Shown in pieces: positions 54,445 through 62,508 of a stretch of 64,000 nucleotides of DNA. This DNA is from Tianweitania populi. Its GTDB lineage: Bacteria; Pseudomonadota; Alphaproteobacteria; Rhizobiales; Rhizobiaceae. The notes beneath the pieces are model-generated. The model was not told where the DNA came from. It ran no database searches and saw only the letters and a list, made by a program, of their open reading frames with translations. The stretch is taken from positions 310,001 through 374,000 of the forward strand of contig NZ_BMZQ01000002.1 in NCBI RefSeq assembly GCF_014652875.1. Direction: 5' to 3'. Made by a program: the position numbers and the translations under genes. Within the stretch, counting starts at the first letter, position 1. Every line of letters begins with the position of its first letter.

Positions 54445-55259
54445 TGACGGGCTCCTTGTTCGGAGATTTCGCCCGACTTGATCAGGCGGACCGTACCGCG
54501 CTTGCCGCTTCCATTCACAAGGTAGTCAGCTTCGGCAAGGTTCTTTTCCTGCGACTCCGTAATCGGCCGTAACGCCAAGGTGAGACGCTCGGCCATCTGC
54601 TGCGCAACCGTGATGATTTCCGCCTGCTGTGGGGTCAGTTCCAGCGTGGCCGTCTGGCCGACCTTTACCCGCTTGCCGTCCTCGTCTTCCTGGATCGCCT
54701 GATCGATCGCCAGAACGCGAATGTTCTGCAGGATGGTTTCCGTTGTGAAACCCTCGCCGCCCGCACCCTCGGTTGAAGCGCGGCGCGTCATAATGACATC
54801 GACGGAATCGTTGGGAAGAATGAAGCCGCCAGCCGAAGTATCGGCCGCGATCTGCGTGGCAACCGCCCGTTTGCCGGTCGGCAGGATCGAAGACATGAAG
54901 CTTTGCCCCTGCCCGATCAGCTTGGAGCGCCGCAGCGGCTCACCGGCATAAATCTCGGCCCGCGCGATCGAGCCCTTCAGGGTATCCAGCGCTTCGGGTT
55001 CGGCAGTGCGGGTGATGAAGCCTTCAGAGACCGCATCTTTCGGCCATGCCTGCCAGCGAAGTTGGCCTTCGATGTGCGACCCCATCGGCACGTTTTCACT
55101 GAGAACAAGCACGTCCTCGACAGCAAGCGCTGGCGTCTGGTCAGGCTGCTGAACTGCGATCAGTTCCGGCGGTGCGGAAGCCATGTTCTTGGCAATCCAG
55201 CCGGCAGCAATCGCTGCCACGACTGCGACGCCGAGAATAATGACACGTGAAGCGTTCAT
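54441..55259 (-). CDS. cpaB: Pilus assembly protein CpaB/RcpC
   Basis: CpaB (272 aa) has an N-terminal membrane anchor (about 5-25) and a SAF/AFP-like domain (about 45-120, LVLSENVPMGSHIEGQLRWQAWP) with a Flp-assembly C-terminal domain (about 130-260). It is a periplasmic protein that helps the Tad secretin, perhaps by binding peptidoglycan. ATG 55259 is used; upstream codons lack support. Two 9-bp direct repeats and a candidate promoter lie just upstream. Confidence 0.92.
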   Translation of the reverse strand: MNASRVIILGVAVVAAIAAGWIAKNMASAPPELIAVQQPDQTPALAVEDVLVLSENVPMGSHIEGQLRWQAWPKDAVSEGFITRTAEPEALDTLKGSIARAEIYAGEPLRRSKLIGQGQSFMSSILPTGKRAVATQIAADTSAGGFILPNDSVDVIMTRRASTEGAGGEGFTTETILQNIRVLAIDQAIQEDEDGKRVKVGQTATLELTPQQAEIITVAQQMAERLTLALRPITESQEKNLAEADYLVNGSGKRGTVRLIKSGEISEQGARQ

Positions 55260-55294
55260 CCTGCCTGATCCCAGATCCAACGCAAGCGCTGCGT

Positions 55295-55383
55295 TGATCA
55301 GAACCCTGCAGAGCAAAGGTCAAATTACGGTTAACAAGCCACTTAGAAGGGTGATGAATGCAATCTTAACGAAGATCTTAACG
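55295..55383 (-). promoter_or_regulatory. cpaB promoter with CGTTAAGAT direct repeats
   Basis: TTGACC (55318-55323) and TGATCA (55295-55300) are spaced 17 bp on the minus strand. Upstream, CGTTAAGAT occurs twice (55375-55383 and 55363-55371) with a 12-bp period, which places two TTAA cores 8 bp apart, one more than the CtrA consensus. This suggests regulated transcription that starts a second unit at cpaB, separate from pilin-cpaA. Confidence 0.5.
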
Positions 55384-55392
55384 ATCAGGAGA

Positions 55393-55905
55393 TTACATTT
55401 GCGCTAGAGCCCAAGCGCCGAGTGGGCTGGACGGGAAGGCCATGAGACCAGCCGCGCCTAAGGCGATACCATACGGAATGCCTGCTTTACGATCTGCCAC
55501 GTGGCGAAGAAGCCGTGTGTTGCTGGCGGCCGAGGCAAGAGGGGAATAGCGGAGAGCTAGAAGAGCTAAAGTCAGAAGGCCGCCTAGGAAAGCGCTCCAA
55601 ACCAGGTACTGCGCGAGCGCAACGCCAGGGCCCATCCAACAAGCCGTTGCGGCCAACATCTTCGCATCGCCGCCGCCCATCGCGCCAAGCGCAAAAAGAC
55701 CAAAACACGCTATCAGCACACACCCAGCGCTCCCTAAGTGCCAGCAATAATCCTTCCAAATCATGTCCGTAAATGGTGCAAGCAGAGCAAACGCCAACAC
55801 AAGCACGACTGATACGCGATTTCTGATCCTCATAGTCAGTATGTCTGAAACAGCCGCTATGAGCATTAAGGACGGAAATATCGTGAGCATTGCAGCTTCG
55901 CGCAT
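55393..55905 (-). CDS. cpaA: Prepilin peptidase CpaA
   Basis: CpaA (170 aa) is a short A24-family aspartic peptidase that removes the pilin leader. The two catalytic Asp residues lie in AAVSDILTMRIRN (about residue 21) and the GxGD-type GAMGGGDAKML (about 80). Membrane helices fill the rest. The start is ATG 55905, or ATG 55890 if the first segment is shorter. It follows the pilin gene, with a strong hairpin between. Confidence 0.9.
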   Translation of the reverse strand: MREAAMLTIFPSLMLIAAVSDILTMRIRNRVSVVLVLAFALLAPFTDMIWKDYCWHLGSAGCVLIACFGLFALGAMGGGDAKMLAATACWMGPGVALAQYLVWSAFLGGLLTLALLALRYSPLASAASNTRLLRHVADRKAGIPYGIALGAAGLMAFPSSPLGAWALAQM

Positions 55906-55948
55906 CTGCTAATTACCCAAGATAAATGTTGGAGTACACTCTAAGAGC

Positions 55949-55976
55949 GAGAGCCGCCGAAAAGACGGCGGCTCTC
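55949..55976 (-). repeat. Stem-loop between pilin and cpaA
   Basis: A perfect 11-bp inverted repeat GAGAGCCGCCG / CGGCGGCTCTC with a 6-nt loop lies 18 bp after the pilin stop. There is no T-run, so it may act as an mRNA stabiliser or partial terminator that leaves pilin transcript in excess. Confidence 0.8.
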
Positions 55977-55993
55977 TACTTACTACCGAGATC

Positions 55994-56203
55994 TCAGCCG
56001 CCGTTACCGGTAGCTGGAGGGGTAGTGCCAGTTTGAGTAGCGTTTAGCTTACCAGAAACATAGTTGAACTGGTTGCTGAGGCTACCGCCCAGCGTGGTCG
56101 CACCAGCAACGATTGCCAGCGCGATCAGCGCAGCAATCAGGCCGTACTCAATAGCGGTTGCGCCGGATTCATCCTTGGCGAAACGAGCGAAAATCTTCGA
56201 CAT
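55994..56203 (-). CDS. Flp/Tad major pilin
   Basis: This 69-aa prepilin has the short basic leader MSKIFARFAKDESG, a cleavage site G/ATAIEYGLI typical of Flp pilins, and the hydrophobic core YGLIAALIALAIVAGATTLGGSL, then a Thr/Gly-rich tail. It is processed by CpaA and assembled through the CpaC channel. The strong SD GGAG precedes the ATG at 56203. It is the first gene of the minus-strand pilus cluster and its dominant product. Confidence 0.95.
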   Translation of the reverse strand: MSKIFARFAKDESGATAIEYGLIAALIALAIVAGATTLGGSLSNQFNYVSGKLNATQTGTTPPATGNGG

Positions 56204-56300
56204 TGTTTGAGCTCCTACTCAACGTGGTTACAGCATCTCGTCGACGTTCTGCCGTGTCGATCGATTGCCCTGAACCTAGCGGAGACCTGTTGCGATGGGC

Positions 56301-56317
56301 TTAAGCGACGCGCTTAA
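56301..56317. promoter_or_regulatory. Palindrome TTAAGCG-ACG-CGCTTAA upstream of the pilin
   Basis: Perfect 7-bp arms with a 3-bp centre lie 98-114 bp before the pilin start and about 124 bp before the divergent N-domain gene. It holds two TTAA cores 9 bp apart. It is a probable regulator-binding site; CtrA would need 7 bp, so another factor is possible. Confidence 0.45.
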
Positions 56318-56440
56318 CAAACAATTGTGGTACTACTTAAAAACAGAACAGCGTCTGTTCGGAGGTCTGTACTAGCACAGGCGTAGTTTAACCGCGCGTT
56401 CACCCTTCTCCTTCATTCTTCGTGCACCTCCGCGCGGAAA

Positions 56441-56878
56441 ATGCCCATGTCAGTGTCTTCAACACGCCGCCCCATTACCTCCCTGCTTTTGGCGGCTATG
56501 ATCTGTCTCGGCTTCTCGGCTGCAGCGCGCGCCGATACCGGCCTCCAGGTGGTGATGAACCAGGCCAAGATCGTCAAGGTCGCGCGCCCGATCGACACGA
56601 TCGTGATCGGCAACGAAGCCATCGTCGATGCAGCCGTTCAAAACGACACGACGATCGTGCTGACCGGAAAGGGCTTCGGCTCGACCAACGTCGTCGTGCT
56701 CGACAAGGAAGGCCAGGCGATCGTCGATCAGCAGGTTACGGTGTCACGGCAAGACAGCGGCTCGGTTCGCGTCTACCGCCGCTCTCAAATGCAGACCCTG
56801 TCCTGCACGCCTTATTGCGAAGGCGCCTACCGAAACGAAGCCGAGCAGCAGTCCGAAAAGGCGTTGAACGGCCAGTAA
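56441..56878 (+). CDS. Stand-alone pilus N-domain protein (CpaC-like)
   Basis: This 145-aa secreted protein has a signal peptide (about 1-31, cut after ARA) and a pilus assembly N-terminal domain (about 35-105, KIVKVARPIDTIVIGNEAIVDAAVQNDTTIVLTGKGFGSTNVVVLD). That domain is visibly the same fold as the N-domain of CpaC. The C-terminus carries the Cys pair LSCTPYCEG. It has no secretin domain. It is divergent from the pilin, so it probably helps the Tad machine in the periplasm. The start is ATG 56441 or 56447. Confidence 0.85.
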   Translation: MPMSVSSTRRPITSLLLAAMICLGFSAAARADTGLQVVMNQAKIVKVARPIDTIVIGNEAIVDAAVQNDTTIVLTGKGFGSTNVVVLDKEGQAIVDQQVTVSRQDSGSVRVYRRSQMQTLSCTPYCEGAYRNEAEQQSEKALNGQ

Positions 56879-56965
56879 GCACGCCTTTGGATCATTGTCT
56901 TAGCGCTCGGTAAAGACAATCCGCACGTTTCTCCGGGTTTCCAAAACGAGACAGCAATCGGGTTC

Positions 56966-57023
56966 GTTTAAGTTGCTCTGGCGATGCAAGGTCTTGCAGC
57001 GGCGAAGAAGCTTAAACCAGAGC
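56966..57023 (+). repeat. Crossed inverted repeats in the TadE leader
   Basis: GTTTAAG (56966-56972) matches CTTAAAC (57011-57017), and GCTCTGG (56975-56981) matches CCAGAGC (57017-57023). The order A-B-A'-B' permits a pseudoknot or two alternative hairpins whose 3' arms cover the ribosome-binding region of the next ORF. Between them is a TGCAAG-GT-CTTGCA palindrome (56985-56998). Confidence 0.45.
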
Positions 57024-57027
57024 GGCC

Positions 57028-57588
57028 ATGTTCTTGCGTCATCGAATCCAGTCCATTGCAGTTCCTAGTCTTGCCAGCCGCTTCCTGCGAGATCAGCGCG
57101 GCAGCACAGCGATCGAATTCGTGGCACTCGCGCTGCCCTTTTCGCTCCTCGTCTTCGCCATTCTCGAAAGCTGCCTGTCCTTTGCCGGCCAGCAGGTTCT
57201 AACAAACGCGACGGACGATATCGCCCGCAAGCTGCGGACCGGCCAGATCAAGAGTCTCACCGAGACTGAACTGAAGAACGATATCTGCGACCGCATCAAC
57301 ATCCTCGTGCCGGGCAATTGCAGCGCCAATCTCTCTGTGGATCTGCGCACCTTCACGACCTTTGCGGAAGCCGCGAAGCTCCGGGTGAAGATCGGTGCGA
57401 ATGGCGACATCGACACGAGCGGCTTCAAGGTGGAGGTCGGCAAGTCCGGCACCAAGAACATGCTGAGGACCTTCTATCGTTGGCCGGTCATCACTGACAT
57501 CATGCGTAGTTCGATGTCGAACCTGAGAGGCAACAAGACGCTGCACTTTGCGACGGCCACCTGGCAGAACGAACCGTTCGATGATTGA
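57028..57588 (+). CDS. tadE: TadE-type pseudopilin
   Basis: This 186-aa protein has an N-terminal leader and a TadE-like membrane helix FLRDQRGSTAIEFVALALPFSLLVFAILESC (about residues 20-50). The G/STAIEF motif resembles the prepilin processing site. The remaining periplasmic part has two cysteines. It would be a minor pseudopilin needed for Tad pilus assembly. ATG 57028 is used; the SD is weak and overlaps crossed inverted repeats. Confidence 0.9.
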   Translation: MFLRHRIQSIAVPSLASRFLRDQRGSTAIEFVALALPFSLLVFAILESCLSFAGQQVLTNATDDIARKLRTGQIKSLTETELKNDICDRINILVPGNCSANLSVDLRTFTTFAEAAKLRVKIGANGDIDTSGFKVEVGKSGTKNMLRTFYRWPVITDIMRSSMSNLRGNKTLHFATATWQNEPFDD

Positions 57589-58204
57589 CGTGCGCAAGAT
57601 GCTTACCGCTGTCTGGAACCTGAACGCGCACGTAATCACCTTCATCCGCGATCAGCGTGGTGCCGCAGCCATCGAATTTGCCTTCGTCGTTCCGATCCTT
57701 CTTTGCATGTATCTCATGACCATGGAAATCTCGCAGGCTATTGAGACCAACAAGAAGCTAGGTCGCGCAGGCACGCTCGTCGGCGATCTGGTTACGCAGC
57801 AGGCTGAGGTTACGAGCAGCGAACTCGACGGCATCCTGCAGATCGGCGACTCGCTCCTTCAGCCGTATAACCGAACAAAGCCAGTTATCACCGTCACGGC
57901 CATCAACGTGGAAAGGGATACAAGGTCGAGGGCACTGGCTGGCAAGGTCTCATGGTCGCGAAGAATGGCTGGCAACACCTTCGCGGCCACAACGGCCAAA
58001 GAAGTCGATGTTCCTGACTTTCTGCTCATCGAGGGCACTTTTGTGATCCGAGTGGATGCAGCGTTAAACTATGAGCCTGTCTTGTTGAATGCGGCCAAAG
58101 GCAATGCGCTAGGCATTGGCGCCGCCTTCGACGGCATCTCCATGGGCGAAACTTATTTCATGCGCCCCCGCCGCAGCACGACCATCCCCTGCACCGGTTG
58201 CTGA
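57581..58204 (+). CDS. Second TadE/TadG-type pseudopilin
   Basis: This 207-aa protein is the second TadE-like one, with RDQRGAAAIEFAFVVPILLCMYLMTMEIS (about 24-52) as leader and membrane helix, followed by a periplasmic domain. It overlaps tadE by 8 bp, so the two are co-translated and probably work as a pair. It lacks the vWA domain of a full TadG. ATG 57581 gives the usual start. Confidence 0.9.
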   Translation: MIDVRKMLTAVWNLNAHVITFIRDQRGAAAIEFAFVVPILLCMYLMTMEISQAIETNKKLGRAGTLVGDLVTQQAEVTSSELDGILQIGDSLLQPYNRTKPVITVTAINVERDTRSRALAGKVSWSRRMAGNTFAATTAKEVDVPDFLLIEGTFVIRVDAALNYEPVLLNAAKGNALGIGAAFDGISMGETYFMRPRRSTTIPCTGC

Positions 58205-58276
58205 ACCTCGTTGCGCACAACCATTTGAGCCCAGCCGCGAACTGACCTATCTGTGTTGCCAATCAAGGTCGGCTTC

Positions 58277-59506
58277 ATGGCGCGCGCGTTTCTCTTCGTT
58301 CTGGATTCCTTCGGCATCGGCTGCGCGCCGGATGCGGCACGTTATCGCGATGAGGGCGCGGATACCTATGGCCATATTCGCGAGGCCTGCGTGGCTGGCC
58401 ATGGCGATCAGGCCGGCCTGCGCAACGGCCCGCTTCTTTTGCCCAACCTGGATGCGCTTGGCCTCGCCCATGCCTCCGCCCTGTCCCACAACACCCCTCT
58501 GCCGCCCGCCGACACCCTCGGCTTCTTCGGTGCTGCCACCGAAACATCGAGCGGCAAGGACACGCCCTCCGGTCATTGGGAAATCGCATCCTTTCCCGTG
58601 GCTTTCGACTGGGGCTATTTTCCCGCTACGGTGCCGAGCTTCCCACCCGCACTGACCGAAGCGATCATTGCGGAAGCGAATCTGCCCGGCATTCTCGGCA
58701 ACTGTCATGCTGATGGCACCGGCGTGATCGATCGTTTCGGCGAGGAGCATGTGCGAACGGGCAAGCCGATCCTCTACACTTCAGTCGATTCCGTGCTGCA
58801 AATCGCCGCTCATGAAGAGCATTTCGGCCTCGACCGGCTCTACAAGCTGTGCGCCATCGTGCGGCGCCTGGTAGATCCGCTGAACATCGGCCGCGTCATT
58901 GCCCGACCCTTCGTCGGTGAAACGGTAGACACCTTCGTACGTACTCCCAATCGCCGCGATTTTGCAACGCCGCCGCCCCAGGCAACCCTGCTCGATCGCC
59001 TGACGGAGCGCGGCAGCCGCGTGATCGGCATCGGCAAGATCGGCGATATCTTTGCCCATCGCGGCGTGTCGGAAACCCGCAAGGGCGCGGGCAATATGGC
59101 CATGTTCGACAAGGCACTGGGCGCGATGGATGATGCCGAGGACGGTGATCTCGTTTTCGCGAACTTCGTCGACTTCGACACCAATTTCGGCCATCGCCGC
59201 GACGTGCCGGGCTATGCGGCCGCGCTCGAAGCCTTTGATGCCCGCTTGCCCGAAGCCTTGGACAGGCTGCGCCCCGGCGACATGCTGATCCTCACCGCCG
59301 ATCACGGCTGCGACCCCACCTATCGCGGCACGGATCATACGCGCGAGCGCGTGCCGATCCTCGGTATCGGACCAGATTTCAAGCCGGGGTCCGTCGGCGT
59401 TCGCCCGACCTATGCCGATATCGGCGAAACAGTTGCGGAGCATCTCGGCCTTACGCCCGGTCCTGCCGGCACCTCCTTCCTCCAGCAGATCGCAGCGCAT
59501 GCCTGA
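58277..59506 (+). CDS. deoB: Phosphopentomutase
   Basis: DeoB (409 aa) is a metal-dependent mutase of the alkaline-phosphatase superfamily that interconverts (deoxy)ribose-1- and -5-phosphate in nucleoside salvage. [13 protein letters not shown] is the first metal site, [14 protein letters not shown] contains the phospho-acceptor Thr, and [13 protein letters not shown] with [17 protein letters not shown] gives the second. The ATG at 58277 is the family start. It overlaps mutM by 8 bp. Confidence 0.96.
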   Translation: MARAFLFVLDSFGIGCAPDAARYRDEGADTYGHIREACVAGHGDQAGLRNGPLLLPNLDALGLAHASALSHNTPLPPADTLGFFGAATETSSGKDTPSGHWEIASFPVAFDWGYFPATVPSFPPALTEAIIAEANLPGILGNCHADGTGVIDRFGEEHVRTGKPILYTSVDSVLQIAAHEEHFGLDRLYKLCAIVRRLVDPLNIGRVIARPFVGETVDTFVRTPNRRDFATPPPQATLLDRLTERGSRVIGIGKIGDIFAHRGVSETRKGAGNMAMFDKALGAMDDAEDGDLVFANFVDFDTNFGHRRDVPGYAAALEAFDARLPEALDRLRPGDMLILTADHGCDPTYRGTDHTRERVPILGIGPDFKPGSVGVRPTYADIGETVAEHLGLTPGPAGTSFLQQIAAHA

Positions 59507-60401
59507 ACTGCCAGAAGTCGAAACCGTCCGGCGCGGATTGCAGCCGGTGATGGAAGGCGCGCGCATCGAGCAGGTAGAACTTCGCCGCCCCGACCTGCGT
59601 TTTCCGCTGCCGCTGGATTTCGCCGCCCGCCTTCAAGGTTGCACGATCGATGCTCTGGCGCGGCGGGCAAAATATCTGCTGATCCATCTCGACGACGGAA
59701 CCGTGGTGATCGCCCATCTCGGCATGTCCGGCTCGTTCCGTATCGAGCAGGAAAGTGATGCGGATGCGGACCCGGTAGCGCCCGGCAGTTTCCATTACGC
59801 CCGCTCCAAGGATGAAAAGCACGATCATGTCGTGTTTCACCTCCAACGCCCCGAGGGCCGCGCGCGCGTGATCTATAACGACCCGCGCCGCTTCGGTTTC
59901 ATGCTGCTTGCGGATGCTGGCACACTGCACGAGCATCCGATGCTCAACGGTCTTGGTGTCGAACCCACCGGCAATGCGCTGGACGGCGTGCTTTTGTCGG
60001 ACATGCTCAGGGACAAGAAGACGCCGCTGAAATCCGCGCTGCTCGACCAGCATCTGATCGCCGGCTTGGGTAATATCTATGTCTGCGAGGCGCTGTGGCG
60101 CGCCGCCATTTCACCGAAGCGTCTCGCCGGCACGATCGCCGGCAAGCCCGGCAAGGAAACCGTGCGCACCCGTCGCCTCGCCGAAGCGATCCGCACCGTG
60201 ATTGCCGATGCGGTGGCAGCGGGCGGCTCCACCTTGCGCGATCATCGGCAGGCCGATGGCTCGCTGGGCTATTTCCAGCACACCTTCTCCGTTTACGATC
60301 GCGAGGGGTCGCCCTGCCCGCGGATCTCCTGCACAGGCGCTGTGCAGCGCATCACGCAAGCCGGCCGCTCCACTTTCTATTGCCCGCGCTGCCAGCGCTG
60401 A
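59499..60401 (+). CDS. mutM: Formamidopyrimidine-DNA glycosylase
   Basis: MutM (300 aa) removes 8-oxoguanine and formamidopyrimidines and nicks DNA. The N-terminal catalytic [10 protein letters not shown] is intact (Pro2, Glu3). The C-terminal zinc finger is CPRISC...FYCPRCQR, with the first pair spaced C-x4-C as in many rhizobial Fpg proteins rather than C-x2-C. The ATG at 59499 lies within the deoB end. mutM next to enoyl-CoA hydratase, rpsT and dnaA is a conserved alphaproteobacterial order. Confidence 0.97.
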   Translation: MPELPEVETVRRGLQPVMEGARIEQVELRRPDLRFPLPLDFAARLQGCTIDALARRAKYLLIHLDDGTVVIAHLGMSGSFRIEQESDADADPVAPGSFHYARSKDEKHDHVVFHLQRPEGRARVIYNDPRRFGFMLLADAGTLHEHPMLNGLGVEPTGNALDGVLLSDMLRDKKTPLKSALLDQHLIAGLGNIYVCEALWRAAISPKRLAGTIAGKPGKETVRTRRLAEAIRTVIADAVAAGGSTLRDHRQADGSLGYFQHTFSVYDREGSPCPRISCTGAVQRITQAGRSTFYCPRCQR

Positions 60402-60442
60402 TATGGGTGAGGCGATATCGGGCAAACGAATAGGAGGAACGC

Positions 60443-61216
60443 ATGGCCTATGAAACGATCCTGGCGGAAACACGCGGCAAGGTCGGGCTCATCACGCTGA
60501 ACCGCCCCACCGCACTCAACGCCATCAATTCCGGCCTGACGCGCGACGTGCTGGAGGCGCTAAAATTGTATGACGCCGATCCAGCGATCGGCTGCATCGT
60601 CATCACCGGATCGGAAAAGGCCTTTGCGGCCGGCGCCGACATCAAGGAAATGCAAAGCCGCTCCTATGTCGACAACTATCTCGACGACTTCTTTGCCGAA
60701 TGGGATGCGATGCAGCGCGTCCGCAAGCCGATTATCGCGGCTGTCGCCGGCTATGCGCTAGGCGGCGGCTGCGAGCTCGCTATGGCCTGTGATTTCATCA
60801 TCGCGGCCGAAACCGCCAAGTTCGGCCAGCCGGAAATCACGCTCGGCGTAATGCCTGGCATGGGAGGCTCGCAGCGTCTCACCCGCTTTGTCGGAAAGTC
60901 GAAGGCCATGGACATGTGCCTCACCGGACGCATGATGGATGCCGCAGAAGCCGAGCGTAGCGGTCTCGTGTCACGCGTTGTGCCCGCTGGCGAGTTGATC
61001 GAGGAAGCCTTGAAGGCCGCCACGAAGATTGCCGACTTCTCGCTTCCGGCCGTGATGATGAACAAGGAGGCCGTCAATCGCTCCTATGAGCTCACGCTTC
61101 AGGAAGGCCTGCGCTTCGAGCGGCGGGTGTTCCATTCCATGTTTGCGCTGGAAGACCAGAAGGAAGGCATGTCGGCCTTTGCCGAGAAGCGCAAGCCGAC
61201 CTTCAAGAACCGTTGA
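60443..61216 (+). CDS. Enoyl-CoA hydratase
   Basis: This 257-aa crotonase-fold enzyme hydrates trans-2-enoyl-CoA in fatty-acid beta-oxidation. The oxyanion-hole segments [10 protein letters not shown] and [16 protein letters not shown] are present, and the catalytic Glu residues are in GGGCEL and [15 protein letters not shown]. The SD AGGAGG is excellent. It sits between mutM and rpsT, as is usual in rhizobia, though it has no clear link to replication. Confidence 0.96.
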   Translation: MAYETILAETRGKVGLITLNRPTALNAINSGLTRDVLEALKLYDADPAIGCIVITGSEKAFAAGADIKEMQSRSYVDNYLDDFFAEWDAMQRVRKPIIAAVAGYALGGGCELAMACDFIIAAETAKFGQPEITLGVMPGMGGSQRLTRFVGKSKAMDMCLTGRMMDAAEAERSGLVSRVVPAGELIEEALKAATKIADFSLPAVMMNKEAVNRSYELTLQEGLRFERRVFHSMFALEDQKEGMSAFAEKRKPTFKNR

Positions 61217-61262
61217 GCCACCGGTTTAAGCGTAGTGCCATCCTGGAGAGTCCGGAAAAGCA

Positions 61263-61291
61263 TTGACGTTGCGCATCGTGGCGCTTATAAG
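61263..61291 (+). promoter_or_regulatory. rpsT promoter
   Basis: TTGACG (61263-61268) and TATAAG (61286-61291) are spaced 17 bp, close to the sigma70 consensus. Transcription should start near 61298, about 85 nt before the rpsT ATG. Confidence 0.85.
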
Positions 61292-61340
61292 CCGCCCAAC
61301 CTGTGGTGGCCTTCGGCTGCCGCATTGCTATTTTGTACGG

Positions 61341-61356
61341 CCTGCCGGCCGGCAGG
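61341..61356 (+). promoter_or_regulatory. Leader hairpin in the rpsT 5' UTR
   Basis: CCTGCCGGCCGGCAGG is a perfect 16-bp palindrome that would fold as a 6-bp stem with a GGCC loop in the mRNA, 27 nt before the start codon. It has no T-run. It may be the target of S20 autoregulation, but this is inference. Confidence 0.5.
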
Positions 61357-61382
61357 ACCCGTTGAAACAATAGAGAGGCGAC

Positions 61383-61649
61383 ATGGCCAATACAGCTTCG
61401 GCCAAGAAGGCGGCGCGCAAGATCGCCCGCCGTACTGCAACCAACAAGAACCGCCGTTCGCGCGTGCGCACTTTCGTCCGCAAGGTCGAGGAAGCGCTGC
61501 TGGCCGGCGACAAGGATGCGGCCGCAGTTGCATTCAAGGCTGCCGAGCCGGAACTGATGCGCGCTGCCTCGAAGGGCGTCGTTCATCGCAACACCGCTGC
61601 TCGCAAGGTCTCGCGTCTGGCTTCCCGTCTGAAGACGCTGTCTGCCTGA
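61383..61649 (+). CDS. rpsT: 30S ribosomal protein S20
   Basis: S20 (88 aa, normal length) binds 16S rRNA near the 5' domain of the small subunit. Basic helices [38 protein letters not shown] and [21 protein letters not shown] are typical. The SD GAGAGGCGAC precedes the ATG. It is transcribed from its own strong promoter and followed by a strong terminator. Confidence 0.98.
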   Translation: MANTASAKKAARKIARRTATNKNRRSRVRTFVRKVEEALLAGDKDAAAVAFKAAEPELMRAASKGVVHRNTAARKVSRLASRLKTLSA

Positions 61650-61688
61650 TAACGCTGGCGGCCTGATCCGGCTTAATACTTGTGTTCG

Positions 61689-61718
61689 AAAAGCCCGGCC
61701 TTCGCGCCGGGCTTTTTT
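61689..61718 (+). terminator. rpsT terminator
   Basis: AAAAGCCCGGC / GCCGGGCTTTTTT with a short loop lies 40 bp after the rpsT stop. Confidence 0.95.
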
Positions 61719-61871
61719 GTGCCTTTGATCTCCATCAAGGGCCAAATTTGCTTCTAGATGAGCTGTTGGTGAAACAAGCCTCGGCTAAGCTCTTGAGATT
61801 CAAGAATGCATGGCTTGGGGAGCAACGACGCCTCGCCGTTTTCCTTTGCTTAATCAGTGGCTTGTAGATGT

Positions 61872-61880
61872 TTATCCACA
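61872..61880 (+). promoter_or_regulatory. DnaA box
   Basis: TTATCCACA is a perfect match to the consensus DnaA box, about 630 bp upstream of dnaA. It fits DnaA autoregulation. Confidence 0.75.
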
Positions 61881-62048
61881 AGCTGCCCACAAGGGCGGCA
61901 AGTCTTCCTAGCCCTGCCAGAGTCAAGAAGATTCTTTGAAAAAATTTGTTTCGGAAGCACTGAAAACAAGCGTTTCCGAAAAGGGATTGAATCCAAAGAA
62001 CTTAGAGGATTAACGCGCCACAAAGCGGGCCCAAAACGGCCTTGAGCA

Positions 62049-62063
62049 TTAAGATTTGTTTAA
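62049..62063 (+). promoter_or_regulatory. CtrA-binding site
   Basis: TTAA-GATTTGT-TTAA is a perfect TTAA-N7-TTAA CtrA box about 446 bp before the dnaA start codon chosen here. CtrA represses or times dnaA-linked promoters in some alphaproteobacteria. Confidence 0.68.
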
Positions 62064-62508
62064 ATTTGTCCCTGTCTACCGCTTGTCTCAGCGGCTCCGG
62101 ACTCGGTAATGTCCAGTCAGCGAGAGGGACGGGCGGGGGCCTTAAACCCGAGCCATGAGGATGATACTGCCGCACCGGCTTCGGTGAACGGGTATCTAAG
62201 CCCTTTCGCTGTGTAACGATCGAAGCAATATCCAGCAACTTGAGTTGCGGTGTGCAGGCCAATGCGAATCCGTTGGCCCGCCGGAGGTTTGCCGAAAATC
62301 GATGGCGTACAAACTCTGGGTGAGAACCCGGACGGGGCGTCTTATTTTCTTGGGCGCACCGCAACGGCTGCGATCGGGAACACAAACAGCGCCTGCCGCA
62401 ATGGTGGGTGCGAGCATGACGAATAAGGAACGGCGACACATGCATAGCGGCCTTGCAGCGAAGAGCGGGTTTAGCCTTCCCATTCAGACGAATTCCAACG
62501 AGGACCAG

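Larger units (their letters stand above)
61719..62508. promoter_or_regulatory. 790-bp dnaA upstream region
   Basis: The region has AT-rich stretches (about 61930-61970 and 62045-62070), one perfect DnaA box, one perfect CtrA box, and six GANTC sites at 61797, 61920, 61930, 61989, 62100 and 62266. No convincing coding ORF is seen in the first 500 bp. The last part is open in the dnaA frame, so the protein could start further upstream. With only one perfect DnaA box, I do not call it an origin. Confidence 0.6.

Noticed and set aside
61719-62508. Chromosomal origin of replication beside dnaA
   Set aside because: Only one perfect DnaA box is seen, and in many alphaproteobacteria the origin lies far from dnaA. 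I treat it as the dnaA control region.
62245-62508. N-terminal extension of DnaA by up to 88 residues
   Set aside because: The extension has no DnaA-like sequence and weak ribosome-binding sites, while ATG 62509 has GAGG and begins just before domain I.
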